This document shows positions 52,698-62,215 of a stretch of DNA of 64,000 bases, in pieces (within the stretch, counting starts at the first letter, position 1; every line of letters begins with the position of its first letter). The translations under genes and the position numbers were made by a program. Below the pieces are notes generated by a model that had not been told where the DNA came from, ran no database searches, and worked only from the letters and a program-made list of their open reading frames with translations. This DNA comes from FEN-1297 sp963843605 (GTDB taxonomy: Bacteria > Bacteroidota > Ignavibacteria > Ignavibacteriales > Ignavibacteriaceae), in the NCBI GenBank assembly GCA_963843605.1, contig CAWJLA010000004.1, positions 1 through 64,000 on the forward strand. The letters run 5' to 3'.

Positions 52698-53210
52698 ATG
52701 AAAAATTTCCTCAAGTCGTTTTATTTAACGGATTTTGTACTGGTTGCTCTAGTATTAATATTTTACCCGGCAGGCTCAAGCTTATCCCAGAATGTACAGC
52801 CTAAAGATATTGTCTCGGTGGAAACCGTAATTACAAATGATTCCTCTAAAATTAATGGACTTATTTATGCGGACGTAAATTTAAACATAAAAGACAGTTG
52901 GCACATAAACGCCAATAAACCTCTTGACGATTATTTAACTCCTACATCTGTTTCTATCAAAGGGAATAAGGACGTCCAAATAATTAAAATTAAATATCCC
53001 GCTCCTTTGATAATGAAGCTTGGATTTTCGGACGCCGATCTTGCCCTGTATGAAGATCAGGCAACGGTAAAGGTAATATTAAAGGTTTTAAATTCGAAAA
53101 AATTGAAAAGCATAAAAATTAAAGGAGAAGTTCAATATCAGCCGTGCAATAACCAGACTTGTCTTTTCCCGGTAACAAAAGAATTTTTCTTAGACACGGT
53201 AAAAAAATAA
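52698..53210 (+). CDS. DsbD N-terminal-domain-like periplasmic protein
   Basis: 170 residues. Signal peptide (to about residue 31), then one immunoglobulin-like domain: INGLIYADVNLNIKDSWHIN, KPLDDYLTPTSVSIKG, KIKYPAPLIMKLG and EVQYQPCNNQTCLFPVTKEF. The last segment carries the Cys pair and context of the DsbD N-terminal domain (YQxCxxxxCxxP). There is no DsbD membrane part, so it may pass electrons between another membrane component and thioredoxin-like partners. It follows the CPPC protein by 105 bases on the same strand. Confidence 0.82.
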   Translation: MKNFLKSFYLTDFVLVALVLIFYPAGSSLSQNVQPKDIVSVETVITNDSSKINGLIYADVNLNIKDSWHINANKPLDDYLTPTSVSIKGNKDVQIIKIKYPAPLIMKLGFSDADLALYEDQATVKVILKVLNSKKLKSIKIKGEVQYQPCNNQTCLFPVTKEFFLDTVKK

Positions 53211-53381
53211 TATTTTGTAAAATGATGCTATCCTAAAAGTACTGTATCCGAGCGACCTTAAGTGCATTGTACCTTTGCGGTAAAAATGTCCGTTCATGAT
53301 GATACCCTAGACAGCCGCAATATTAGTTTATATTCGCAATGTTATAAAAATAAATTTAGGATCGGCCTCTGCGCTGTCTTA

Positions 53382-54602
53382 TCAGGAATATTCACTGATA
53401 ACTTCATTGATATCTTTCACCCCGTCGAAAAAGGATAGGAATTTAAACATCACCCCGTCCACCAAAGCATCCGGACAGGAAGCTCCGCTGGTAAGCATAA
53501 TTTCAACCGGTTTTTTCGAGGGTAAATATCCTGCGGTATTTTTTTCAACTTTATAGCGAATGTCAAAGTGTTGAATTACCTCTCCGGATAAAATCTTATC
53601 GGGACCGGAGATAAAATAAGTAGGCAGTTTTTCATCGCACAATTCCACTATGTGGCTTGTATTACTACTGTTATACCCTCCGACGACAACCGCAAAGTCG
53701 GCTTTCTCGTTTAATAATCCGTATGTTGCTTCCTGGTTATCGTATGTAGCATAACATAAAGTATCGCGGGTATCGGCATAGTGAAAAGGTAAATTTTCAA
53801 TTCCGTGTTTTTGAATCATTACACTTTTAAGATATTCGGAAATTTCCTGCGTTTCACTTGCCAGCATTGTCGTCTGATTTACTACGCCTATTTTTCTCAA
53901 ATCCCTGCCGGCATCAAAGTCTTCGGAATATTTGTCTTTAAATACTTTATAAAATTCCTCTTTCTCCATTTCGCCGGATATAAACTTGCCCAGAAGTTTT
54001 GTCTCTTCAATATCACGTACAATTACAGAAGGTGCATTTTGAATACTGTGCGAAAAAGTAGCCCTGGTTTCTTCGTGAAAATATTTTCCGTGAATAATTA
54101 TAGTGTAATCGTTCTTACCGAGCTGAACCGATCTGTTCCAAACCTTCTCAACAAACGGGCACGTTGTATTAAATTTTCTCACGTCAATACCTATACTCCG
54201 GAGTTTGTTTTCTATTTCCAGCGTCGTACCGAAAGCAGGTATAATAACAATATCATCGCTCCTCAGTTCATTCCAATCGATAAGTTGCTTTCCCGAAGTA
54301 TCCATGATAAACCTAACGCCCTGGGAAAGAAGCTCATCATTTACAACGGGATTATGAATCATTTCACTTAACAGAAACTTCCTTTTATCAGGGTTTTCTC
54401 TAATAATTTTATAGGAGATCTCAATAGCATTTTCAACACCGTAACAGAAACCGAAATGCCTGGCTATTAAAAATTTAACAGGTCCGAAATCGAGTATTGT
54501 AGGTTTGAATTCCTTTTTTTTGGGATCCTGTAATTTACGCGATTCTTTAATTTTTGATATTATGTGACTTTTATAAATATCTGGTATTTCAAATTTTTTC
54601 AT
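53382..54602 (-). CDS. ispH: 4-hydroxy-3-methylbut-2-enyl diphosphate reductase
   Basis: 406 residues, longer than the Escherichia coli enzyme (316) with about 40 extra residues at the N-terminus and internal insertions, like cyanobacterial and plant forms. The three iron-sulfur ligands are Cys53 in RHFGFCYGVENAI, Cys148 in NTTCPFVEKVW and Cys376 in SGASCPDALVD. FLLSEMIHNPVVNDELLSQG and GYNSSNTSHIVELC fit the substrate pocket (His, Thr/Ser/Asn). The enzyme makes IPP and DMAPP in the last step of the MEP isoprenoid pathway, so this organism uses that route. Confidence 0.95.
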   Translation of the reverse strand: MKKFEIPDIYKSHIISKIKESRKLQDPKKKEFKPTILDFGPVKFLIARHFGFCYGVENAIEISYKIIRENPDKRKFLLSEMIHNPVVNDELLSQGVRFIMDTSGKQLIDWNELRSDDIVIIPAFGTTLEIENKLRSIGIDVRKFNTTCPFVEKVWNRSVQLGKNDYTIIIHGKYFHEETRATFSHSIQNAPSVIVRDIEETKLLGKFISGEMEKEEFYKVFKDKYSEDFDAGRDLRKIGVVNQTTMLASETQEISEYLKSVMIQKHGIENLPFHYADTRDTLCYATYDNQEATYGLLNEKADFAVVVGGYNSSNTSHIVELCDEKLPTYFISGPDKILSGEVIQHFDIRYKVEKNTAGYLPSKKPVEIMLTSGASCPDALVDGVMFKFLSFFDGVKDINEVISEYS

Positions 54603-55040
54603 TTTATCCGCTAAATAATTTTACAAAGGTATTAAAATTATATAATTATTTCATGGTCCATATTATTCAAAATTTAGTAAACACTCCATTTGGATGAAAG
54701 AATCTTTATATAGATCACTTTACGACGGAAAAGTTGAACCGGGATATTACCGGAATTATTTTCTCCCTCGAAAAACCAGTGATGCCACATGCGCAAGTTC
54801 TTGAATATTTACCACAGTCTGCATCTTCCAGCGTCCGGGAAGTTCATTTTAAACGGTATCTTACGCGAATTCGGCATGCAAACATGTTATTCAAGTTTAT
54901 TTTCAATCGGTGAAAATCTGCCCGATCTGTGTCATTTGTGCTCCGATTTAAAGTCAAATTTTAGTATTTACTTTTATCCGTGTCTTAGATTTTCTTCTGC
55001 GCGTTTGCTATATTTATGGTTTATAAATTAAAGATATATT
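54603..55040. other. Divergent intergenic region
   Basis: 438 AT-rich bases between ispH (minus) and prfA (plus), containing both promoters. An 80-codon plus-strand frame (54789-55031) has a phenylalanine- and leucine-rich translation, no ribosome site and no family, and is judged non-coding. No riboswitch or repeat was recognised. Confidence 0.4.
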
Positions 55041-56120
55041 ATGGAATTAATCGACAGATTAAAAAGAATAAAAGAAAAATTCGACAGAATCAATCAGCAG
55101 CTTTCCGATCCGGAATTTTTAAACGACAGAGAAAAATTAGTGAACCTCAGCAAGGAAAGAAGCGACCTGATTGAAATCAATCAGGCTTATGATGAATATT
55201 CGCAGATACTCAACAATATTGCCGGCAACAAAGAAATAATTAATTCAGGCGGCGATAAAGATCTTTCGGAATTAGCGCAAGCGGAATTAGAAGAACTTGA
55301 AGAAAAAAGAGAGCAGCTTGAAGAGCAAATAAAAGTACTTCTTTTACCAAAAGATCCGAACGATAATAAAGATATAATTATGGAAATAAGAGCCGGAACA
55401 GGAGGCGAGGAGGCTGCGCTGTTTGCCGGCGATCTTTTCAGAATGTACACGCGTTACGCCGAGATGAAAAACTGGAAAATCGAACTGATAGATATTAATG
55501 ATACGGGGCTAGGCGGTATTAAAGAAGCGACTTTCTCAATTAACGGAGAAAACGTATACAGCGAATTAAAATTTGAAAGCGGCGTACACAGAGTTCAGAG
55601 AGTTCCGGCTACGGAAGCAAGCGGCAGGGTCCATACCTCCGCGGCATCGGTAGCAGTATTGCCCGAAGCAGAAGATGTACAGGTCGATATTAATCCGAAT
55701 GATCTGCGTATAGATATATTCCGCTCCGGCGGTGCAGGCGGCCAGAACGTTAATAAAGTGGAAACTGCCGTCAGAATTACTCATATCCCTTCGGGCCTGG
55801 TTGTTCAATGCCAGGATGAACGCTCACAGCTTAAGAACAGACAAAAAGCAATGAAGGTATTGAGAGCTAGACTGTACGATATAAAACTGAAAGAGCAGAA
55901 TGAGGTAATTTCAGCGCAAAGAAAAACTATGGTAAGAAGCGGTGACAGAAGCGATAAAATAAGGACATATAATTTTCCTCAGAACAGAGTAACAGACCAC
56001 CGTATAGGTTTAACATTATATAATCTTTCCAATATCATGGAAGGCGATCTCTATGAACTTATCGAGCAGTTAAAAATAGCCGACCGGACGGAAAAACTGC
56101 AGGCAAGCGAAGAATTCTAA
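55041..56120 (+). CDS. prfA: Peptide chain release factor 1
   Basis: 359 residues, normal length. The stop-codon reading motif is VPATEA (Pro-Ala-Thr, 189-191), which marks RF1 (UAA/UAG) rather than RF2. The GGQ catalytic motif is at 233-235 in RSGGAGGQNVNKVETAVR. AGTGGEEAALFAGDLFRMY and FPQNRVTDHRIGLTLYNL are also typical. It releases finished proteins from the ribosome. The stop codon overlaps that of the convergent phosphatase gene by 4 bases, so no separate terminator fits between them. Confidence 0.97.
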   Translation: MELIDRLKRIKEKFDRINQQLSDPEFLNDREKLVNLSKERSDLIEINQAYDEYSQILNNIAGNKEIINSGGDKDLSELAQAELEELEEKREQLEEQIKVLLLPKDPNDNKDIIMEIRAGTGGEEAALFAGDLFRMYTRYAEMKNWKIELIDINDTGLGGIKEATFSINGENVYSELKFESGVHRVQRVPATEASGRVHTSAASVAVLPEAEDVQVDINPNDLRIDIFRSGGAGGQNVNKVETAVRITHIPSGLVVQCQDERSQLKNRQKAMKVLRARLYDIKLKEQNEVISAQRKTMVRSGDRSDKIRTYNFPQNRVTDHRIGLTLYNLSNIMEGDLYELIEQLKIADRTEKLQASEEF

Positions 56121-57682
56121 ATCATTCTGATTGAAATAAGACTTATATCGTCTTCAAAGTTCTGAGAGGTAAATTCAGAAAATTCCCTTTTAATGTTTTC
56201 CAAAGAATCCGGAGAATTACCGTTTTTTTTAATTATATTTTTTAATCTTTCGGAACCGAACTGGTCTCCCTCGGGACCCCTTGATTCGATAATGCCGTCA
56301 GTAATTAAATAAATGCTGTCGTTCTTCGACATGTTAATCTTAATGTCTTCATAACTGCCCTGCGCCGAGAAGCCCAGCAGTAGTCCCTTTGACTTTATTT
56401 TCTCAACTTTCCCTTTTTCCGAGTTAAAATATAAGATCGGCAGATCGCCCGCGCCGGTATACTTGATGGTTTTATTTTCGCGGTTCAATACTACAACCGA
56501 CAATGTTGCAAATACTTCCGAAACTTTTGCGTCCTGGTAAACCGAATTATTAACCTGCTGCAGAATGTCGCTGGGAGAAAATTCATTCGCTGTCTGAAGC
56601 ACTACTCTCAAGGCGCTCCTTACATAACCGGCATAAGCAAACGCAAAATACCATGCCCCCCATTTTTTACCCATTACATCCCCGAGAACAACCGCCAAGT
56701 TATTATCATCCAATTTAAAGTAATCTATAAAGTCACCGCCGGGTATGCCGTGAAACGGCTGATGCCAATGCTTGATCTCATAGCCGTCGAAAACCGGAGA
56801 TGAATCGGGTACTACTTTTACTCTTAGCGAATCGGCTGCCTGGTGTAATTCGGTAACAATTTTTTGTCTTTCTTTCCCCAAACTTTTTACAATTGCGGAA
56901 ACTTTTGCAACCACTACGCGCGGTCCGGCGGTTTTTAAGACATAGTCGGCAATTCCCAGATTGTAACCGTCCAGTATATCATCTTCTTCACCTTTGGATG
57001 TAAGAAAAACAAAGGGGATAGATTTCAAATCATTCTCGGCCAGCAGCATCTTTCTGAACTGATAGCCGTCGATGCCGGGCATCATTATATCTGAGATAAT
57101 TAAATCGGGAATGTTTTTCTTAGCTAATTTAAGTCCGTTATCAGGTCCGTCCGCTATTTCGCATTCAAATCCGGCTTTAATTAAATTGTACTGGAAAAGT
57201 TTTGCCAACGTCTGGTCGTCGTCCACAAGCAGAATTTTCGTGGTGCTTTCTTTGAAGGATTGTTCCAGACTCTTTTTTGTTCCGTAAACTTTATAAATTT
57301 CGGAACGTCTTATAAGCGCCTGTACTTTTATTAAAAGGTCCTGGACATCAAACGGTTTGGTAATGATATCATCACCGCCGGCTTCCATGGCTTTTGATTT
57401 ATCTTCGATAGTGTTTTTTGCGGTTACAAAGATAAAAGGAAGCGCCCTGTAATTTTCGTTTTCCCTTACTTTCTTGCAAAACGTAAAACCGTCCATCTCA
57501 TCCATCGTAACATCGCACAGAACCAGCTCAACTTTACTGGCTTTCAATACTTCAAATGCCTTAGTTGCGCAGTCGGCTTCAATAACTTCGTAATTATTAT
57601 TTTTTAAATGATGACTAAGCAGCTTCCTGATCGTAATGTCATCATCGATTATTAAAACGGATTTTTTTTCTTGACCGGACAT
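56117..57682 (-). CDS. Dual-receiver PP2C-type (RsbU/SpoIIE-like) phosphatase
   Basis: 521 residues. Two receiver domains: about 8-125 (Asp57, Lys109) and about 148-265 (Asp198 in IISDIMMPGIDG, Lys250). After a coiled linker comes a SpoIIE/RsbU PP2C phosphatase domain (about 310-521) with HGIPGGDFIDYF (metal Asp), AVVLGDVMGKKWGA, YTGAGDLPILYF, YLITDGIIESRG and NFEDDISLISIRMI. This is the output enzyme of partner-switching systems: it dephosphorylates a STAS protein when its receivers are phosphorylated. The STAS gene lies 94 bases upstream in the same operon. Confidence 0.92.
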   Translation of the reverse strand: MSGQEKKSVLIIDDDITIRKLLSHHLKNNNYEVIEADCATKAFEVLKASKVELVLCDVTMDEMDGFTFCKKVRENENYRALPFIFVTAKNTIEDKSKAMEAGGDDIITKPFDVQDLLIKVQALIRRSEIYKVYGTKKSLEQSFKESTTKILLVDDDQTLAKLFQYNLIKAGFECEIADGPDNGLKLAKKNIPDLIISDIMMPGIDGYQFRKMLLAENDLKSIPFVFLTSKGEEDDILDGYNLGIADYVLKTAGPRVVVAKVSAIVKSLGKERQKIVTELHQAADSLRVKVVPDSSPVFDGYEIKHWHQPFHGIPGGDFIDYFKLDDNNLAVVLGDVMGKKWGAWYFAFAYAGYVRSALRVVLQTANEFSPSDILQQVNNSVYQDAKVSEVFATLSVVVLNRENKTIKYTGAGDLPILYFNSEKGKVEKIKSKGLLLGFSAQGSYEDIKINMSKNDSIYLITDGIIESRGPEGDQFGSERLKNIIKKNGNSPDSLENIKREFSEFTSQNFEDDISLISIRMI

Positions 57683-57776
57683 AAAATAGGACTTTATTCA
57701 CTGTTAGTAAATTAATGCAATTCTTTTACTTTGTTTTTAATCTATGAAAACCGACTAAAATAATTTTCTCGGTAAA

Positions 57777-58118
57777 TCAGTTGTCAAAACTCAGAATAGC
57801 ATCTTCCTTGGTTTTAAATGATTCGAATACTCTGTACATCCTAGTTAATTCGAACATAGAATGAACAGCCGGCTGGAACCCGACCAAACGCAGATCACCG
57901 TTCAATGTAGTAATTTTTTTCAGTGACACAACCAGAGATCCGAGAAAAGTAGAATCGATAAATTCGCATTCGCTTAGATCTACGATAATTTTTCTCGCGC
58001 CCTGCTCAATATCCTGAGCCAGTACCTGTTTGAACTCATCGGCTTCTTTAAGGGTAGCTCTTGGTAAATTAACTATTTCAATAATTATTTCGCCGTGAGT
58101 TTCTTTGATAAAATCCAT
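57777..58118 (-). CDS. STAS-domain anti-sigma factor antagonist (RsbV-like)
   Basis: 113 residues, a single STAS domain. IIVDLSECEFIDSTFLGSLV carries the conserved Asp-Ser (Ser56), the site phosphorylated by HPK-type anti-sigma kinases in SpoIIAA/RsbV. MFELTRMYRVFESFKTKEDA closes the domain. It is the likely substrate of the downstream PP2C enzyme. The matching anti-sigma kinase is not in this window. Gene gaps of 30 bases (upstream) and 94 bases (downstream) indicate one operon. Confidence 0.88.
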   Translation of the reverse strand: MDFIKETHGEIIIEIVNLPRATLKEADEFKQVLAQDIEQGARKIIVDLSECEFIDSTFLGSLVVSLKKITTLNGDLRLVGFQPAVHSMFELTRMYRVFESFKTKEDAILSFDN

Positions 58119-58148
58119 AATTGAACCTACATCATTATTTTATAAATA

Positions 58149-59531
58149 TTAATCCGAAGACCTGTTTTCAATATTGTATTTTTCCATCAAGCGGTAAATT
58201 GTTGCCCTGCCGAGCCGCAGTTTTTTTGCAGCCTCTACAATATTCCCTTCAGTTAATTTCAGAGCGCGCCTTATTGCTTCTTCCTTCAATTTCTCAAAAG
58301 GTATTATAGTATCGTCGCTGAAAAAAGGACCTGAAAAATCGGATGAATTCTGAGGTTCCGAAGCTCTGATTTGAGCAGGCAAATCTTCCACATCGATAAA
58401 TTCTTTTTCCGATATAATCAGGCATCTTTCCACGGTATTTTCCATTTCCCTTATATTGCCCGGCCAGTTATAATCATAAATTAATTTTAAAGCTTTTTTT
58501 GTAAAACCTTTGCTGTTTTTATTCAATTTCTTGTTGAACACTTCCCAAAAATGCTGGGCTAAAACCAGTATGTCCCCTTTTCTTTGTCTGAGAGGGGGAA
58601 TTGAAATCGGAAAAGAATTTAATCTGTAATATAAATCTTCCCTGAATTCTTTCTTCTCAACTGCTTGTTTTAAATCCCTGTTTGTAGCAGAAAGAATACG
58701 AACGTCGGTTTTAATAAGTTCTGTACCGCCTACTCTTTCAAATTCTTTTTCCTGAATTACCCGCAGCAGTTTAGCCTGCAGCAGCATTTCCAATTCTCCT
58801 ACCTCATCAAGGAACAATGTTCCGCCGTTCGCAATTTCGAATTTACCCAGTTTTCTTTGATGAGCGCCGGTAAAAGAACCTTTTTCGTGTCCGAATAATT
58901 CGCTTTCCAAAAGCTCCCTTGGAATTGATGCGCAGTTCACAACTACAAAAGGTTTATCCTTTCTTTTCCCGTTATAATGTATTGCCCTGGCAATCAGTTC
59001 TTTACCCGTTCCGCTTTCGCCGTATATCAAAACAGTGATATCATTATTCATGACTTTTGACACCAGTTTAAAAACGTCCTGCATCTTTCCGTCTGCGGAT
59101 ACTATATTATCGAAACTATATTCTTTTTTTACATTCTCCTTTAAATTTTCCAGTTCTCGTGTAAGGTCAAAACTCTTTATAGCATTCTTTATAGCGGGCT
59201 CAAGTCTTTGCATATCAATGGGTTTCGGGAAATAATCGAATGCACCGAATTTAAGGGCGTCTACGGCAACCTCTATACTGCCCTGCGCGGAAAGCATTAT
59301 TACGGGGAGATTTTCGTCGAATTGCTTAATTCTTTTAAGAACTTCCATTCCGTCCATACCCGGAAGCATAATATCCAGCAGCACTAAATCCGGGCGGTTG
59401 TGGATTTTGCGTAAAATATCTTCGCCGGTCGCAAAAGTTTCTGTGTTATATTTCCATTTATCTCTTACCCAGTATGTAATGAGTTTTGAAATTGCTTGTT
59501 CGTCATCCACAATGTAAACTAATTTATTCAA
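58149..59531 (-). CDS. NtrC-family sigma-54 response regulator
   Basis: 460 residues. TTG start at 59531 supported by GAGG 8 bases upstream. Receiver 1-120 (Asp53 in VLLDIMLPGMDG), AAA+ domain about 140-380 with Walker A YGESGTGKELIAR, the sigma-54 contact loop reading GSFTGA (HEKGSFTGAHQRK) where GAFTGA is usual, Walker B GGTLFLDEVGELE and the Arg-finger region. A Fis-type helix-turn-helix closes the protein (GNIVEAAKKLRLGRATIYRL). It activates sigma-54 promoters on phosphorylation. The sensor gene lies 15 bases upstream. Confidence 0.93.
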   Translation of the reverse strand: MNKLVYIVDDEQAISKLITYWVRDKWKYNTETFATGEDILRKIHNRPDLVLLDIMLPGMDGMEVLKRIKQFDENLPVIMLSAQGSIEVAVDALKFGAFDYFPKPIDMQRLEPAIKNAIKSFDLTRELENLKENVKKEYSFDNIVSADGKMQDVFKLVSKVMNNDITVLIYGESGTGKELIARAIHYNGKRKDKPFVVVNCASIPRELLESELFGHEKGSFTGAHQRKLGKFEIANGGTLFLDEVGELEMLLQAKLLRVIQEKEFERVGGTELIKTDVRILSATNRDLKQAVEKKEFREDLYYRLNSFPISIPPLRQRKGDILVLAQHFWEVFNKKLNKNSKGFTKKALKLIYDYNWPGNIREMENTVERCLIISEKEFIDVEDLPAQIRASEPQNSSDFSGPFFSDDTIIPFEKLKEEAIRRALKLTEGNIVEAAKKLRLGRATIYRLMEKYNIENRSSD

Positions 59532-59546
59532 ATTTAAACCTCAATT

Positions 59547-61151
59547 TTATAGTAGTATTTTAGACGCCTTAGGCAATTTGAAAATAACGGTAGTACCTTT
59601 ATTAATATCGCTTAAAATCGTAATAAAACCTTTGTGCAAATCTACAATTTGTTTCACAAAAACCAACCCTAGTCCTGTTCCCGGAATTTCCATTCCGGGT
59701 CTATTTACTTTATAAAACTTCTGAAAAATATAAGGTAAATCTTTCGCAGGAATCCCTATCCCCGTATCTGTAATCGAAATTTCAAACTCTTTGTAAAATT
59801 CATGTGCCGATATAGTAATTCTGCCGCCGTTACCTGTAAATTTTACGGCATTTGTTAAAAGACCGTTTAATACTTGCAAAATTCTTTCTTCATCAACCCT
59901 TAAATTAACACTTTCTTTCGGGAAATCGACGGTTAATGTAATATTTTTTTTTTCGATAATGGTTTTGTTAATATTTACGCTCTCGTTCAGAATTTTAACT
60001 ATATCTGCATCGGTTTTATTCAGTTCAAGTTCCCCGTTTTCAATTCTGGAAACATCCAGCACGTCGCTAATTAATTTAGCTAACCTTTTTGCTTCATTTA
60101 ATATTATCTCGTTAAATTCGTTTTTCATTTCAACGGGCATGTCAGAATCGGACGATATAGTTTCGGAAAAACCGATTATTGAAGCAAGCGGCGTTCGGAG
60201 TTCGTGCGATATATTCGAAATGAATTTGCTTTTCATATTATTCAGTTCGAATAAAATTGCCTTCTGCCTTTGAGATCTTTGTCTTTCTATCAATATGATC
60301 CTGTTTGCTTCAATCAATTTTATATTTATCTGACTTATTTTTTCTTCAAATACCCTTAGCTCCGTTATATTTTTTCCTACTCCGAGAACCCCGGCAATTT
60401 TTCCGTTTTCCCAAAGAGAATTTCCGCTGATTTCAAAAATAATCTCATCCCCGTATTTACTTAAAAATATTGTTTCAAAAGTAATTATTTTATCCTGTTC
60501 TATTATTCTGCCGAATGCTTTTTCGGCAGCCGTTTTATCTTTAACCAAAACAAAATCAAGAAAATGTTTACCAACCAGCTCTTCGGGACCAAAATCCAAA
60601 GATGCGGCTCCGAAATCATTTACGGTAACAAAACATCCGTTCCGGTCGAGAATAAATATAAAGTCTTCGGATACTCCGAGCAGCAGGTTGAAAAAACCTC
60701 GGTAATGTTTTAAAATGTATTCCTTATTTGGATTTAAATGATCTTCGTCGGTATTAATGTTTTGTTTCAATTTTTCAATAAGGATATTTATCGTCCGGTC
60801 AATATGCGGCTCCAATCCTTTTGCAAAATTTTCCGGTTCCTTTGATAATAAGATAAGAAAAAACGATTCTTTATTCATATCAGAATAAAGTTTTTTTACA
60901 AGAAAAGAATTTACCGGGAACCCGCAGTCTAATTTTTTAATAAAATCAGGATTATTTGAGAAGTCCTTTTCCAATTCGCCCGTAATATATTTTTCGAATA
61001 AAACACGGCTTAAAGGATTGGCTATTTCGGATTTATCGCCGAAAAATGCGATTGTTTCTTGAGTGTCATAATTAAGCTTAATTACACAACCGGCATTACT
61101 AATACTGAGACGGCATATGATTTCCAAAATGTTATTAAAAAGCTCAATCAT
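59547..61151 (-). CDS. PAS-domain sensor histidine kinase
   Basis: 534 residues, no membrane helix seen, so probably soluble. N-terminal 160 residues are unassigned; a PAS domain (about 165-280, GVSEDFIFILDRNGCFVTVN, EISGNSLWENGKIAGVLGVG) precedes a HisKA with phospho-acceptor His in SNISHELRTPLASIIGFSE and a HATPase (VLNGLLTNAVKFTGNGGRI, ITDTGIGIPAKDLPYIFQKF, GTGLGLVFVKQI). It should phosphorylate the NtrC-type regulator encoded 15 bases downstream, and perhaps the dual-receiver phosphatase further on. First gene of the signalling operon. Confidence 0.92.
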   Translation of the reverse strand: MIELFNNILEIICRLSISNAGCVIKLNYDTQETIAFFGDKSEIANPLSRVLFEKYITGELEKDFSNNPDFIKKLDCGFPVNSFLVKKLYSDMNKESFFLILLSKEPENFAKGLEPHIDRTINILIEKLKQNINTDEDHLNPNKEYILKHYRGFFNLLLGVSEDFIFILDRNGCFVTVNDFGAASLDFGPEELVGKHFLDFVLVKDKTAAEKAFGRIIEQDKIITFETIFLSKYGDEIIFEISGNSLWENGKIAGVLGVGKNITELRVFEEKISQINIKLIEANRIILIERQRSQRQKAILFELNNMKSKFISNISHELRTPLASIIGFSETISSDSDMPVEMKNEFNEIILNEAKRLAKLISDVLDVSRIENGELELNKTDADIVKILNESVNINKTIIEKKNITLTVDFPKESVNLRVDEERILQVLNGLLTNAVKFTGNGGRITISAHEFYKEFEISITDTGIGIPAKDLPYIFQKFYKVNRPGMEIPGTGLGLVFVKQIVDLHKGFITILSDINKGTTVIFKLPKASKILL

Positions 61152-61348
61152 TTGAAATGGGGTATAATCGTTTTTATAATCCGGAAAATGTAATAAATTT
61201 TGCCGATTAAAACATATATTTTAATTTTATTTTTAAATATAATAAGATTATTCAAGATAATTCGAAAAAACGTTATTTAAACCCACGTAAACGTTATATT
61301 AGATAAAACAATTAAAAATTATAACTATTTTTCAATCCAAAATTATTA

Positions 61349-62215
61349 ATGAAAAATATAGCAATGGTTAAAACGCTTAAAAGAGCCACTAACCTGTCTA
61401 TGGCAGCCAATATATTCCTGTTTATAATCAAAGCGGCCGCGGGTATAATGTCAAATTCCATAGCAGTGATTTCGGATGCCATAAATTCATTAACAGATAT
61501 AATATCATCTGCGGCTATAATGTACAGTGTCCGCATATCTCTTCTAAAACCGGATGAGGATCATCAATTCGGTCATCATGCAGCTCAGCCCATAGCCGTA
61601 TTTTTAGTAGCGCTTTTTGCAGGTATCGTAGGGGTTAATTTAATTGAAGAATCAATCGCCAGAATTATTAATCCCGGCGAAACGCATATTACCCCGGCGG
61701 TTTACATAATACTTCTAACTACGGTAATAACAAAACTGATTTTAATGCAGTACCAGAAATCTGTAGGGAAAACTTATAACAGCCCGGCATTAAGAGCCGG
61801 TGCTGTGGACAGCTTAAACGACGTACTGGCTTCCGCACTTTCGATTATCGGAATAATGGGAATTCAGCTCGGATTCAAATATTTAGACGGCATTGCAGGC
61901 ATATTTATAGCATTGTTTGTTTTCAGATCCGGCTATCAGATAGCAAAAGAAAACATCGACTATTTAATGGGTAAAGCCGCAGACGAGAAACTGATTCTGG
62001 AAATAGCTAAGGCAGCTATTAATGTTGACGGAGTTAAAGGAATAAACGAATTGAAGTCTCATTACGTCGGAAATAAATTTCATATTGAAATTCACATTGA
62101 TGTAGACAGAAATACAACCACTGAAGCATCTCACAATATCGGCAAAGAAGTCCAAAAAGCAGTATCTGCCCTGCCCGAGATAAATCAAGTTTTCGTGCAT
62201 ATCGATCCTGTATAA
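61349..62215 (+). CDS. Cation diffusion facilitator, manganese-type site
   Basis: 288 residues: six membrane helices (about 15-205) and a cytoplasmic ferredoxin-like domain (about 210-288, ending HNIGKEVQKAVSALPEINQV then FVHIDPV). The transport-site residues read Asn46-x3-Asp50 in DAINSLTDIIS (helix 2) and Asp154-x3-Asp158 in AVDSLNDVLAS (helix 5). Zinc CDFs have His at one of these places; the N/D-D/D set is that of manganese exporters such as MntE. Export of Mn2+ from the cytoplasm by proton exchange is therefore the best guess. It is divergent from the signalling operon. Confidence 0.87.
   Translation: MKNIAMVKTLKRATNLSMAANIFLFIIKAAAGIMSNSIAVISDAINSLTDIISSAAIMYSVRISLLKPDEDHQFGHHAAQPIAVFLVALFAGIVGVNLIEESIARIINPGETHITPAVYIILLTTVITKLILMQYQKSVGKTYNSPALRAGAVDSLNDVLASALSIIGIMGIQLGFKYLDGIAGIFIALFVFRSGYQIAKENIDYLMGKAADEKLILEIAKAAINVDGVKGINELKSHYVGNKFHIEIHIDVDRNTTTEASHNIGKEVQKAVSALPEINQVFVHIDPV

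Noticed and set aside
53805..54371. 188-codon plus-strand frame inside ispH
   Set aside because: Opposite-strand shadow of ispH, whose cysteine ligands and conserved motifs are intact.
54789..55031. 80-codon plus-strand frame just before prfA
   Set aside because: The translation is phenylalanine- and leucine-rich without domain structure, there is no ribosome site, and it occupies the promoter space of prfA.
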